This document shows, piece after piece, positions 1 through 6,353 of a DNA stretch of 64,000 bases. Made by a program: the position numbers and the translations under genes. The DNA is from Ruminococcus sp. (GTDB lineage Bacteria; Bacillota; Clostridia; Oscillospirales; Ruminococcaceae), in the NCBI GenBank assembly GCA_017462565.1, contig JAFTQW010000054.1, positions 25,875 through 89,874 on the forward strand, in the 5' to 3' direction. Under the pieces are notes generated by a model. That model was not told where the DNA came from. It searched no databases and worked only from the letters and a program-made list of their open reading frames with translations. Positions within the stretch are counted from its first letter, which is position 1. Every line of letters starts with the position of its first letter.

Positions 1-96
1 GGAAGATTTATTTATACGTCGCTTTATATGCTGATTTTTGCGGTTATAGACATTCCAATTCTGAAATCGACCGGACGTAAAGGAAAAGATAAGTGA
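1..96 (+). CDS. C-terminal end of an unidentified membrane protein (partial)
   Basis: An open frame enters from the left edge and ends at TGA 94-96, leaving 31 residues. The visible tail has one hydrophobic stretch (YTSLYMLIFAVIDIPIL) followed by a basic end (STGRKGKDK), which fits a last transmembrane helix with a cytoplasmic tail. The next gene starts at GTG 93, overlapping the stop by four bases, so the two are probably co-transcribed and translationally coupled. Too little is visible to name the family. Confidence 0.5.
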   Translation, partial: GRFIYTSLYMLIFAVIDIPILKSTGRKGKDK

Positions 97-908
97 ATAA
101 GATTATACGGAAAGTATTATTTATTGGAGCGCTGTATGCTCTTATGGAAAATACTGTAATGCTCAGGGTAAGGCATGAAAATCTTGGCGGAGATATAAAA
201 GCGGCTCATATTTCCGATCTTCATAAAAGAAGCTTCGGGCGTAATAATTCGAGAATTTGCAGAAAAATAGAGCGTGAAGCTCCTGATATAATTCTTATAA
301 CGGGCGATCTTGTTTCAAGGAGCAGCAGGAATTTCGATACTGCTTCAAAAACGCTTGAACAGCTTTGCAGGATAGCTCCGGTGTATATGATACTCGGAAA
401 TCACGAGAAAAGTATTCATCGTGATAATATATCGGCATTTAAGGACGCTGTAAGAAAATCCGGAGCAATATTGCTGAAAAACGACTGCGTGAGTCTGAAT
501 ATAAAAGGGAAAAAAATAAAATTATACGGTCTTTCCGAAAAATATTCAACATATAAGAAAAATAACGGCTATCATGATCTTGATAAGCTTACGGTTGAAG
601 ATCTTGAAAAAAATATGGGAAAATGCCCGGACAAAGCAGTTGAAAACGAGCAGATATGGCTTATGGCTCATAATCCCCTTTTCGGAAAGGAATATGCCGA
701 ATGGGGAGCAGACTATACTTTCAGCGGACACGTTCACGGCGGAGCTGTAAGGCTTTTCGGTAAGGGAATACTCTCCCCCGAGAGAAAATTTTTTCCTGAA
801 TATTCAAAAGGAGTTTATACTATAAGTAAAATGAAACTCCTTGTATCAGGAGGTCTCGGAAAGCTGAGATTATTCAATCCGCCAGAAATTGTTATATATT
901 ATATGTAA
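93..908 (+). CDS. Metallophosphoesterase, YkuE-like
   Basis: A 271-residue calcineurin-type phosphoesterase that uses a dinuclear metal centre to hydrolyse phosphate esters. The metal-binding blocks appear in order: ISDLH (about residue 40), GDLVSR, GNHEKS (about 110), then MAHNP and SGHVHGG (about 195-225). A hydrophobic N-terminal segment (VLFIGALYALMENTVML) suggests a membrane anchor, as in YkuE-like proteins, which act on lipid or cell-envelope phosphate esters. The start is GTG at 93, inside the stop codon of the upstream gene. The substrate cannot be read from sequence. The family call is secure and the exact role is not. Confidence 0.88.
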   Translation: MNKIIRKVLFIGALYALMENTVMLRVRHENLGGDIKAAHISDLHKRSFGRNNSRICRKIEREAPDIILITGDLVSRSSRNFDTASKTLEQLCRIAPVYMILGNHEKSIHRDNISAFKDAVRKSGAILLKNDCVSLNIKGKKIKLYGLSEKYSTYKKNNGYHDLDKLTVEDLEKNMGKCPDKAVENEQIWLMAHNPLFGKEYAEWGADYTFSGHVHGGAVRLFGKGILSPERKFFPEYSKGVYTISKMKLLVSGGLGKLRLFNPPEIVIYYM

Positions 909-919
909 TGTCGTTAACT

Positions 920-1105
920 TAAGCGGGGACGCTGTCCCCGTACCCCTGCCAAAGGATGAATCCACCCTTTGGAAACCCATTATTATCAATTATTAAAAAT
1001 ACCTCTTTTTAAGGGGTATTTTTAATAATTTTATTACCGGGATTCTTAAGGGGATGTACTCCCCTTAAGCAGGGGGATGGGGGGACAGAGTCCCCCGCTT
1101 AAGCT
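920..1105. repeat. Interspersed palindromic mosaic repeat, locus 1
   Basis: The gap between two convergent genes is filled by palindromes shared with many other gaps in this window. It holds GGGGACGCTGTCCCC (924-938), a CCCTTTGGAAACCC module, a long AT-rich inverted repeat (ATTATTAAAAATACC paired with GGTATTTTTAATAAT, about 988-1029) and a second block with AAGGGGATGTACTCCCCTT and GGGGGACAGAGTCCCCC. As RNA these would fold into hairpins from either strand and could act as terminators for both flanking genes. Confidence 0.85.
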
Positions 1106-1132
1106 GACGGCAGTACATAAAATTAAGTACAA

Positions 1133-1744
1133 TTATGAAAAGAATGCGAAAAGGATGAGCATAACTCCGCCTATCCATGAAAAATCGTGTCGGAGCGAGG
1201 CGATTTTTCTTCCTGTAAGGTTTCCGACAAAAATTGCCAGAAATCCGCACAAAAATGCAAAAACTGACGTTATGAAAGGTCTTATATCGTCAAATCCGCT
1301 GCTGAGTCCCATTGCTGCCGAATCAAACGAGCTTGCAAGTGCGAGCGCAGCGGCTTCGGCGGCGGAAAGAATTTTTGAATTATCAAAATCAGCGGCAGTT
1401 TCATCAAGATAAAGCTTTACGACAATAGGATTTTTGCCCATTTTAAGGGACAGCTCTCCCCTTTCCGAAATACGGCGGATAAGAGTTCTTATAAGGCTTT
1501 TCATGATGGTAAGAAGTCCTATAAAAACAAGAACGGCAATGCCTGCGATGCGGCATATTCCGACGGGAATAAAGCTTCCTAACAGCTCGGAAAATTTCAT
1601 TGAAATACCAAGAACAGCGGCTCCGATAAGATTGATTATTGCTGCCGAAAAAGCCGGAATACGTATTCCGCTGTTGCAGTATGCCGCCGCAGCAAGGTAT
1701 GTATCTATACTGACTATAAAGGCAAGGAAAATTTCTCTCTGCAA
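1133..1744 (-). CDS. ytaF: Sporulation membrane protein YtaF-like (MntP/YtaF family)
   Basis: A 203-residue polytopic membrane protein with six predicted hydrophobic segments in two three-helix halves separated by a charged loop. The loop contains LYLDETAADFDNSKILS and is followed by EAAALALASSFDSAAMG, matching the acidic inter-half linker and second-half metal-transporter-like motif of YtaF/MntP proteins. YtaF is linked to sporulation in Bacilli and Clostridia, but its transport substrate is not established. The ATG at 1744 has an upstream GGAGGTGT-type Shine-Dalgarno. The gene is convergent with the phosphoesterase across repeat locus 1. MntP-type manganese export is the alternative reading. 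Confidence 0.75.
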   Translation of the reverse strand: MQREIFLAFIVSIDTYLAAAAYCNSGIRIPAFSAAIINLIGAAVLGISMKFSELLGSFIPVGICRIAGIAVLVFIGLLTIMKSLIRTLIRRISERGELSLKMGKNPIVVKLYLDETAADFDNSKILSAAEAAALALASSFDSAAMGLSSGFDDIRPFITSVFAFLCGFLAIFVGNLTGRKIASLRHDFSWIGGVMLILFAFFS

Positions 1745-2178
1745 GTTTACACACCTCCGATATATAGTATGATTTATTCGGAAAAAGTGTGAAAGTGAAT
1801 CGGGCGTTTCAGAGTGAAAAAAATATGCCTGTCCGGATAAATTATTACCGGATTGTCATTTTTTTGTGAGAAGATGAATAATAATTTACAAAGCGGAAAA
1901 CAACCGCTTTTTAACGTAAAATGCCGTCCGGAGGCATAAACAGCACGAAAAATGTATATAACAATTTGAAAAATAAAGAGTAAATTATACAAATAGTTGT
2001 TTATTTTTTGTATCCATTGTAACTAAATTGTAACTTTTAGAAGTTAAAATATAATCTTCGTTAATTATGAATTTACTTAATGTTAACAAATTAGAAATAT
2101 AATATGTGCTGTTTTACACTAATGGCTGTGAAAAATATCTGCATTTTTGGTTGTAATATGGAAAAATCGCCAAAAGCC

Positions 2179-2207
2179 TTGATATTTTACGCCAGATGTG
2201 TTATCAT
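2179..2207 (+). promoter_or_regulatory. Sigma-A-type promoter of the SleB-type hydrolase gene
   Basis: TTGATA (2179-2184), a 17-nt spacer and TATCAT (2202-2207), 58 nt ahead of the start codon. A small GTCCC/GGGAC hairpin (2216-2231) follows in the leader. The rest of the gap 1745-2178 is AT-rich with no recognised element. Confidence 0.55.
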
Positions 2208-2264
2208 TTTACAAGTCCCAGAGAAAGGGACATCATAAACGCTTTAATTTGAAAGGATGAGTTG

Positions 2265-3176
2265 ATGAGAGAAGCTAAATTTGCAGCGAGTGTCGTCGGC
2301 GTAATTACTGCTTGTTTATTTGGCGGTGCGGCTGTTGCATATAATGCAGCGCCACAGGTTAGTACAAGAGATAATTTTGAAATAGTAGAGCCCGCAAGCG
2401 ACAGACTGACATTTTCTGCTGAAACTTCTGTTGAAACCACAACTGTTGTAACTACTGCACAGAAAACAGCCCCGAAAAAGACCAGCGTGACAAAAGAAAG
2501 AGAACAAAACCTTGCTTATTCGGCTGACAACAGAGCCGTTAAGGCAAATATGTCTTACAATAGCAAAGTAACAACTGAACCGGTTTCAACAGTTTATGTA
2601 ACTACTACTACAACTGCACAGCCTGTTACAGAGGTTACAACCGCTGCTACTACTGTGAGCGTAACGGAAGCTCCTACAGAAGCGGCAGCAGACATCAATT
2701 ACGATGAAACCATTTACACAGAGCCTGAAACAGAAGCTCCTACAGAGTATGTAGAGCCGTCTACAGAGGAAGAAACGACAGAAGCTCCGTCTGTAGATCC
2801 GACGCAGCCGCCTTCACAGGCAGTTTCCGGCGATATAAGCGATCTTCCTATTTCGGAAAGCGATTTCATTCTCCTCTGCAACGTCGTTGGACATGAAGCA
2901 GGTTCTTATTGGATCGGCGAGTATGAAAAAGCTTACGTAGTAGAAGTTGTTATGAACCGTGTGTACAGTCCTCTTTATCCGAATTCGGTTTACGAGGTTC
3001 TCACACAGCCGTATCAGTTCTCGGGAAGCAGCGCATATGTTAATCTCGGAGATTATTCGGGTTATGTTACAGAAAGCGTAAAGAATGCGGTTAAGCTCTA
3101 TTTCAGCGAGCCGGGTTCGTTTACACAGGGATATTTCAGTTTCTACGGCGACGGCTACAGAAACTACTTCCGTTAA
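2265..3176 (+). CDS. Secreted cell wall hydrolase, SleB/Hydrolase_2 family
   Basis: A 303-residue exported protein with three parts. It has an N-terminal hydrophobic segment (about residues 5-28), a long Thr/Glu/Pro-rich linker (about 45-185) typical of wall-spanning regions, and a C-terminal domain (about 195-303) with VGHEAG, AYVVEVVMNRV and QPYQFSG, as in SleB-type peptidoglycan hydrolases. The family includes spore cortex-lytic enzymes but also vegetative wall hydrolases. The ATG at 2265 sits 8 nt from GAAAGGA, whereas the TTG three bases earlier is too close to it. gpr lies downstream in the opposite orientation, so a germination role is possible but unproven. The catalytic Glu is inferred to be the one in GHEAG. 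Confidence 0.8.
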   Translation: MREAKFAASVVGVITACLFGGAAVAYNAAPQVSTRDNFEIVEPASDRLTFSAETSVETTTVVTTAQKTAPKKTSVTKEREQNLAYSADNRAVKANMSYNSKVTTEPVSTVYVTTTTTAQPVTEVTTAATTVSVTEAPTEAAADINYDETIYTEPETEAPTEYVEPSTEEETTEAPSVDPTQPPSQAVSGDISDLPISESDFILLCNVVGHEAGSYWIGEYEKAYVVEVVMNRVYSPLYPNSVYEVLTQPYQFSGSSAYVNLGDYSGYVTESVKNAVKLYFSEPGSFTQGYFSFYGDGYRNYFR

Positions 3177-3177
3177 A

Positions 3178-3217
3178 AAATCAAGGAGTTGATGCAAAAT
3201 CAGCTCCTTATTTTTTT
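3178..3217 (+). terminator. Intrinsic terminator after the SleB-type gene
   Basis: AAGGAGTTGAT pairs with ATCAGCTCCTT around a short loop and is followed by a T-rich tract (ATTTTTTTG), directly after the stop codon. Confidence 0.8.
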
Positions 3218-3244
3218 GAATTTACAGACGATAATTTCTGAAAA

Positions 3245-3531
3245 CCGTCCGATCGCAGACGCTTCGCTGTGCTCCCTGTTTTATGGCGGACAGCGTGAAA
3301 TGACTTTTATGATAATTTTAATAAGATCGTAACTTTGAATTCATTTTGGATTGCTTCACGTTGTCCTTTTCAGGGCTCTGCCCTGAAACCCGCAAGGGCT
3401 GTCTGCCCTTGACCCGACCAAAGGGTGAATACACCCTTTGGAAACCCATTATTATGGTAAATCATGAGCGATGTGTTTTTTTATCTTTTATGGGTAGTAA
3501 CTCCGTGATCGGGTGCAGCGTCACGCTGCCT
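3245..3531. repeat. Interspersed palindromic mosaic repeat, locus 2
   Basis: Contains the GGACAGCGTGAAAT and TTCACGTTGTCC arms, GGGCTCTGCCC, AAGGGCTGTCTGCCCTT, the CCAAAGGG...CCCTTTGGAAACCC module and, at the right end, the ATGAGCGATGTG...GATCGGGTGCAGCGTCACGC unit ending in CACGCTGCC. It abuts the 3' end of gpr (stop at 3532-3534). Confidence 0.85.
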
Positions 3532-4383
3532 TTAAAAAAGTCCCCGTATCTCTTCAAAAGTCAGCCGAGGCTGGAGAGCCATGTTGATTCCGAACGCTAT
3601 AAGCTGCGAGGCACGCTCTGTAAGGCGGTCTATATCCCTTGGGGTAACTATCATATTGGGGAGCTTGCTGTCGATGCTGTGACCCGTCAGGCTGCGTACA
3701 ATAGTGTGCATATCGACAACGGTCGGAACTCCTACTGCTATAACCGGAATTCCGAAAAGCTTCTCCGAAAGCTCTTTCCGTGCGTTTGAGACTCCGCTTC
3801 CGGGAGAAATTCCAGCATCGGAAAGCTGAATGGTCGTTCCGAGACGGCTTATATCGGAGCAAGCGAGAGCGTCTACAGCTATGATTCCGGCAGGATGAAG
3901 CTGTTCAACGATAGCTTTTACCATTTCGGAAGTCTCAATGCCGGTCTGACCGAGAACTCCGCCTGCAAATGCGCTCACGGGACGGAGAGAAGTGAGAAAT
4001 TCCTCCTCATCGCTGTCAAGCTCGCTTCTGAGATGACGTGTGGCGAGGATTTTTGCCGTGACCTGCGGTCCGAGAGCGTCGGGAGTTATATCGTTGTTGC
4101 CAAGTCCGACAACAAGCATTTCGCCCTCGGGAACAAGACGTTTAAGCTCGTCCGCAAGCTCGCACGCCATATCTTCGTAGTCGTCGGAAAAACGGCTCAG
4201 ACTGTTTCCCTCAAGTGTGATATACCTCCCCTTTCCCTTTCCGAGGGTTTCAAGGGAGTCGTCGTTGTCGATAATTATTTCCGTTATCTCAAAGGATTCC
4301 CCTCGGATATGCCTGTGAACGCCGTCGGGAAGCCCTTCGGCGGAGAAGCTTTCAACGGCAAGATCGGTTCTTATATTCATCAT
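3532..4383 (-). CDS. gpr: Germination protease GPR (spore protease, A25 family)
   Basis: A 283-residue peptidase that degrades small acid-soluble spore proteins at germination. The N-terminal RTDLA box, VVGLGNNDITPDALGP, the GQTGIET segment, VDALACSDISRLGTTIQLSD, GISPGSGV and VGVPTVVD are GPR hallmarks. It is shorter than Bacillus GPR (about 370 residues), mainly in the C-terminal half. The upstream AAGGAGG spaces best to the first of two adjacent ATGs. It is divergent from rpsT, a common neighbour of gpr in Firmicutes. Its presence argues for at least an ancestral capacity to make spores. Confidence 0.93.
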   Translation of the reverse strand: MMNIRTDLAVESFSAEGLPDGVHRHIRGESFEITEIIIDNDDSLETLGKGKGRYITLEGNSLSRFSDDYEDMACELADELKRLVPEGEMLVVGLGNNDITPDALGPQVTAKILATRHLRSELDSDEEEFLTSLRPVSAFAGGVLGQTGIETSEMVKAIVEQLHPAGIIAVDALACSDISRLGTTIQLSDAGISPGSGVSNARKELSEKLFGIPVIAVGVPTVVDMHTIVRSLTGHSIDSKLPNMIVTPRDIDRLTERASQLIAFGINMALQPRLTFEEIRGLF

Positions 4384-4475
4384 TATTTCCTCCTTAACGA
4401 GAAATCAGAAAGTTTATTGTGCATAATGCTTTAATTGTTGAAAAAATTCTGTTGGATAATTTTAGATTTTGCCTA

Positions 4476-4504
4476 TTGAAAAATTGCTGTATTGGTGATA
4501 TAAT
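4476..4504 (+). promoter_or_regulatory. rpsT promoter
   Basis: TTGAAA (4476-4481), 17-nt spacer, TATAAT (4499-4504). Predicted transcription starts near 4511, giving a leader of about 120 nt. Confidence 0.7.
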
Positions 4505-4521
4505 TATTATTGTCTCAGTAT

Positions 4522-4569
4522 GATAAGTGTGCGTTGCACTTATCGGAACACATAAACCCGTATGTGTTC
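4522..4569 (+). promoter_or_regulatory. Two-hairpin leader of rpsT
   Basis: Two tandem perfect stems lie in the 5' untranslated region: GATAAGTG/CACTTATC (4522-4544) and GAACACATA/TATGTGTTC (4546-4569). S20 synthesis is autoregulated in several bacteria, so a regulatory leader is plausible. That role is inferred only from position and structure. Confidence 0.45.
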
Positions 4570-4629
4570 TATTATCTGTAAAATTCAGCCGTTTATGCGG
4601 TTCGGATAATTTCAAGGAGGTGTAACGAA

Positions 4630-4890
4630 ATGCCAAACATTAAATCTGCTAAGAAGAGAGTTAAGGTTAACAAAACCAAGGCTGCTGCTAACAAGGCAAG
4701 AAAGTCCAATCTTAAGACTATTCTCAAGAAGGCTGATGTCGCTGTAACAACAGGCGCTGCCGATAAGGAAGCTGCTATCAGAGTTGCTATCAAGAGAGTT
4801 GATCAGGCTTGCGCTAAGGGTCTTATGCACAAGAACGCTGCTGCAAGAAAGAAGTCTCAGCTCGCTAAGAAGCTCAATGCTGCTGACTAA
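4630..4890 (+). CDS. rpsT: 30S ribosomal protein S20
   Basis: An 86-residue, Lys/Ala-rich protein with the standard N-terminus (MPNIKSAKKR) and the conserved VDQACAKGLMHKNAAARKKS segment. S20 binds 16S rRNA early in 30S assembly. Length is normal for the family. AAGGAGGTG lies 8 nt before the ATG. It is monocistronic, between its own promoter and an intrinsic terminator, and divergent from gpr. Confidence 0.97.
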   Translation: MPNIKSAKKRVKVNKTKAAANKARKSNLKTILKKADVAVTTGAADKEAAIRVAIKRVDQACAKGLMHKNAAARKKSQLAKKLNAAD

Positions 4891-4923
4891 TCAGTCTTAA
4901 TTTAAATAAAACAGCAAAAATTT

Positions 4924-4966
4924 ATCCCCCTGCGGACAACTCACGGTTCTGCAAGGGGGATTTTTT
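4924..4966 (+). terminator. rpsT terminator
   Basis: ATCCCCCTGC pairs with GCAAGGGGGAT around a 19-nt loop and is followed by TTTTTT (4961-4966). Confidence 0.85.
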
Positions 4967-4968
4967 GT

Positions 4969-4998
4969 TTTACAATATGATTTTATCTGTGATATAAT
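4969..4998 (+). promoter_or_regulatory. Promoter of the type I toxin mRNA
   Basis: TTTACA (4969-4974), 18-nt spacer, TATAAT (4993-4998). It reads rightward into the small hydrophobic ORF at 5069. Confidence 0.6.
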
Positions 4999-5068
4999 GA
5001 GAGCTCAGGCGCTTGCGTACACGGTAGGCGGTTCTCTATTCTTCCCTCGGAAACGGGGTTGAGCTGAA

Positions 5069-5146
5069 ATGACAATAATGGAATTATTAACATTACTTAT
5101 GCTTGTAGTTGAAATTATTAATCTCAGCAACAATAAAAAGAAATAA
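5069..5146 (+). CDS. Small hydrophobic peptide, predicted type I (holin-like) toxin
   Basis: A 25-residue ORF that reads MTIMELLTLLMLVVEIIN followed by LSNNKKK: one hydrophobic helix and a polar, lysine-rich tail. This is the build of membrane-acting type I toxins and 'putative holin-like toxin' peptides in Firmicutes. It is flanked by its own promoter, a 3' terminator hairpin (5194-5223 plus TTTGTTT) and a convergent antisense RNA gene with a consensus promoter. The Shine-Dalgarno is weak (GGGGTTGAG). The mRNA 5' part (GCGCTTG... GGCGGTTC, 5011-5034) is complementary to its 3' part, a feature of hok/fst-like mRNAs that hides the ribosome site. Toxicity is inferred. Confidence 0.65.
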   Translation: MTIMELLTLLMLVVEIINLSNNKKK

Positions 5147-5227
5147 CCGCCCCCTCGTCAAATGGGCGGTTGTTTCCATTAACAATCAACATCGAGGGTG
5201 AACCGCTTATCACAAGCGCCCTCTTTG
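5133..5227 (-). ncRNA. Predicted antisense antitoxin RNA
   Basis: On the minus strand a consensus promoter (TTGACA, 17 nt, TATAAT; plus coordinates 5256-5261 and 5233-5238) fires into the 3' half of the toxin mRNA. The transcript would be about 95 nt. It starts with a hairpin (GAGGG...CCCTC) and ends at a strong intrinsic terminator made of AACCGCCC and GGGCGGTT followed by ATTTCTTTTT (hairpin 5145-5171). It overlaps the toxin stop codon and the 3' UTR, as in convergent type I systems such as txpA/ratA. Confidence 0.65.
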
Positions 5228-5230
5228 TTT
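5194..5230 (+). terminator. Toxin mRNA terminator
   Basis: GAGGGTG pairs with CGCCCTC (5194-5223) and is followed by TTTGTTT. On the other strand the same sequence is the 5' hairpin of the antisense RNA. Confidence 0.6.
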
Positions 5231-5232
5231 AT

Positions 5233-5261
5233 ATTATATCTTGTTTAATGAATTTTGTCAA
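5233..5261 (-). promoter_or_regulatory. Antisense RNA promoter
   Basis: Minus-strand TTGACA and TATAAT with an exact 17-nt spacer, both hexamers fully consensus. It is stronger than the opposing toxin promoter, as expected for an antitoxin RNA in excess. Confidence 0.75.
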
Positions 5262-5335
5262 GGACTTTTTGAGAAAATAAGTAAAAATTATTGTTTGATT
5301 AGTGAATACTTAATATTACAAATATGAATATGTAT

Positions 5336-5620
5336 TTAAAAAAGTAATTCGTTAAGTCTTTTATAAATTTCCGGATCAACTTCTACCAAACTTTTCTTAC
5401 CATTTTTAAAATATATTGCAATTTGTGCTTTACTGTAATTTAAAAAACCTGCTGTTCCTTTAGATTGTTCTATAATTTCAATTCTATCTACATTTTTTTT
5501 ATTTAGTTCGATGTTTAGATAAAAAGGAAACGATGTATTTAATATAACTCTTCTTTTTAAACCTTTTATTTTTATCACGCCACCTTTATAATTACCAGCT
5601 GTAACAAAATTCAAAGCCAT
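5336..5620 (-). CDS. Hypothetical 94-residue protein
   Basis: The family is not recognised. The protein starts MALNFVTAGNYKGG and ends EVDPEIYKRLNELLF. It looks like an all-beta/alpha small cytoplasmic domain with alternating hydrophobic residues (VIKIKGLKRRVILN, YLNIELN, AQIAIYF) and no signal or membrane segment. The ATG at 5620 follows AAAAGGAG by 9 nt. The longer reading frame back to 5767 would run into the promoter region and is rejected. The gene lies behind a second, diverged copy of the antitoxin-RNA promoter and leader, and a fragment of a related gene occurs at 5971-6020. Its AT-rich composition differs from the housekeeping neighbours. Confidence 0.6.
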   Translation of the reverse strand: MALNFVTAGNYKGGVIKIKGLKRRVILNTSFPFYLNIELNKKNVDRIEIIEQSKGTAGFLNYSKAQIAIYFKNGKKSLVEVDPEIYKRLNELLF

Positions 5621-5639
5621 ATTTAAAATCTCCTTTTGT

Positions 5640-5767
5640 AATAAAATAAATAACCACCCCCTCTGAACAATTGTGGCAGTTATTTTATCAATACATATCA
5701 AGGGTGAACCGCTTATCATAAGAACCCTCTTTGTTTGTATTATATCTTTTTTAATGAATTTTGTCAA
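5640..5767 (-). promoter_or_regulatory. Second copy of the antitoxin-type promoter and leader
   Basis: Minus-strand TTGACA (5762-5767), 17 nt, TATAAT (5739-5744) is followed by a leader that repeats the antitoxin RNA sequence, including the AAGCGGTTCACCCT block. A degraded terminator stem (AACTGCC with GGTGGTT, wobble pairs included) precedes ATTTATTTTATT. Here the transcript would lead straight into the 94-residue gene rather than oppose a toxin ORF. It may act as a leader with leaky termination. Confidence 0.55.
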
Positions 5768-5777
5768 GAGCTTTTAA

Positions 5778-5956
5778 GGGAAATGCACGGAAATCAATTT
5801 TGTTGATTAGATTATTTACTTTTGATATTTAACATCATTTTTGATTACTTTTAATATCTTTTCAAGTAATTTTCGTGCTTTTAGGATGTTAAAAGTATCA
5901 AAAAAGCTCATGCATAATTGCTGAAATTTTGAAAATTGATTTCCGTGAGGGAAATG
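5778..5956. mobile_element. MITE-like element with 16-bp inverted ends and 8-bp target duplication
   Basis: CACGGAAATCAATTTT (5786-5801) is repeated perfectly inverted at 5932-5947. Internal arms (TTTTGATATTTAACATC versus its near-complement) make the whole 162 bp an imperfect palindrome. Directly outside lie identical octamers GGGAAATG (5778-5785 and 5949-5956), one base off the right end. No ORF is inside. This fits a non-autonomous element moved in trans by a transposase that makes 8-bp duplications. The transposase is not in the window. Confidence 0.65.
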
Positions 5957-5970
5957 TTGCATATAGTACA

Positions 5971-6020
5971 ACTTTTATTTTTATCACGCCATTTTTATAA
6001 TTGCCCGCAGTAACAAAATG
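5971..6020 (-). pseudogene. Remnant of a paralogue of the 94-residue gene
   Basis: About 50 bp closely match the start region of the gene at 5336-5620. Both share CTTTTATTTTTATCACGCCA and TTATAATT.CC.GC.GTAACAAAAT on the plus strand. The match ends on both sides, there is no usable frame, and the MITE-like element sits immediately to its left. Confidence 0.6.
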
Positions 6021-6112
6021 AATAGGACAATATGTCCATAATTCTACACTTTAACAAAAAATATGTTATAATGATATTGAAAAATTAATGTGCAATGAGA
6101 GGAGGAATTGAA

Positions 6113-6277
6113 ATGTTTGAGGTAAATAAAATATCTGCGACCAATAAGACAGTACGTATGCCGGATCCACTGATTGAAAAGCTTACAAAGCTGGCAAAAC
6201 AGAATGATATATCATTCAATCAGTTAGTAATTCAGTGCTGCGAGTACGCTATGAAGCATCTTGACAGAACAATTTGA
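6113..6277 (+). CDS. Ribbon-helix-helix (Arc/CopG-type) DNA-binding protein
   Basis: A 54-residue protein whose core (KTVRMPDPLIEKLTKLAKQ then NDISFNQLVIQCCEYAMKH) has the beta strand, helix, turn, helix order of ribbon-helix-helix repressors. Such proteins bind operators as dimers through the strand and often serve as antitoxins or plasmid/phage regulators. AGAGGAGGAATTG precedes the ATG at 6113, and the earlier in-frame ATG at 6095 lies upstream of this site. A TATAAT box is at 6066-6071. No toxin partner gene follows, so it may be an orphan antitoxin or a simple regulator. Confidence 0.7.
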   Translation: MFEVNKISATNKTVRMPDPLIEKLTKLAKQNDISFNQLVIQCCEYAMKHLDRTI

Positions 6278-6310
6278 ACATTCTTCAAATCCATTAGTTT
6301 TAATAAAAAA

Positions 6311-6342
6311 TAAGGCTGATACACAAAAGTGCGTCAGCCTTG
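6311..6342. terminator. Bidirectional terminator between the RHH and zinc-ribbon genes
   Basis: AAGGCTGA pairs with TCAGCCTT (with inner pairing across ACACAAAAGTG). On the minus strand it is followed by ATTTTTTATT, giving a good terminator for the gene ending at 6354. The plus-strand tail is weaker. Confidence 0.7.
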
Positions 6343-6353
6343 AAATATATTAC

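Noticed and set aside
5621-5767. 49-codon N-terminal extension of the 94-residue protein
   Set aside because: It runs across the duplicated antitoxin-type promoter and leader. The internal ATG at 5620 has a good AAAAGGAG site.
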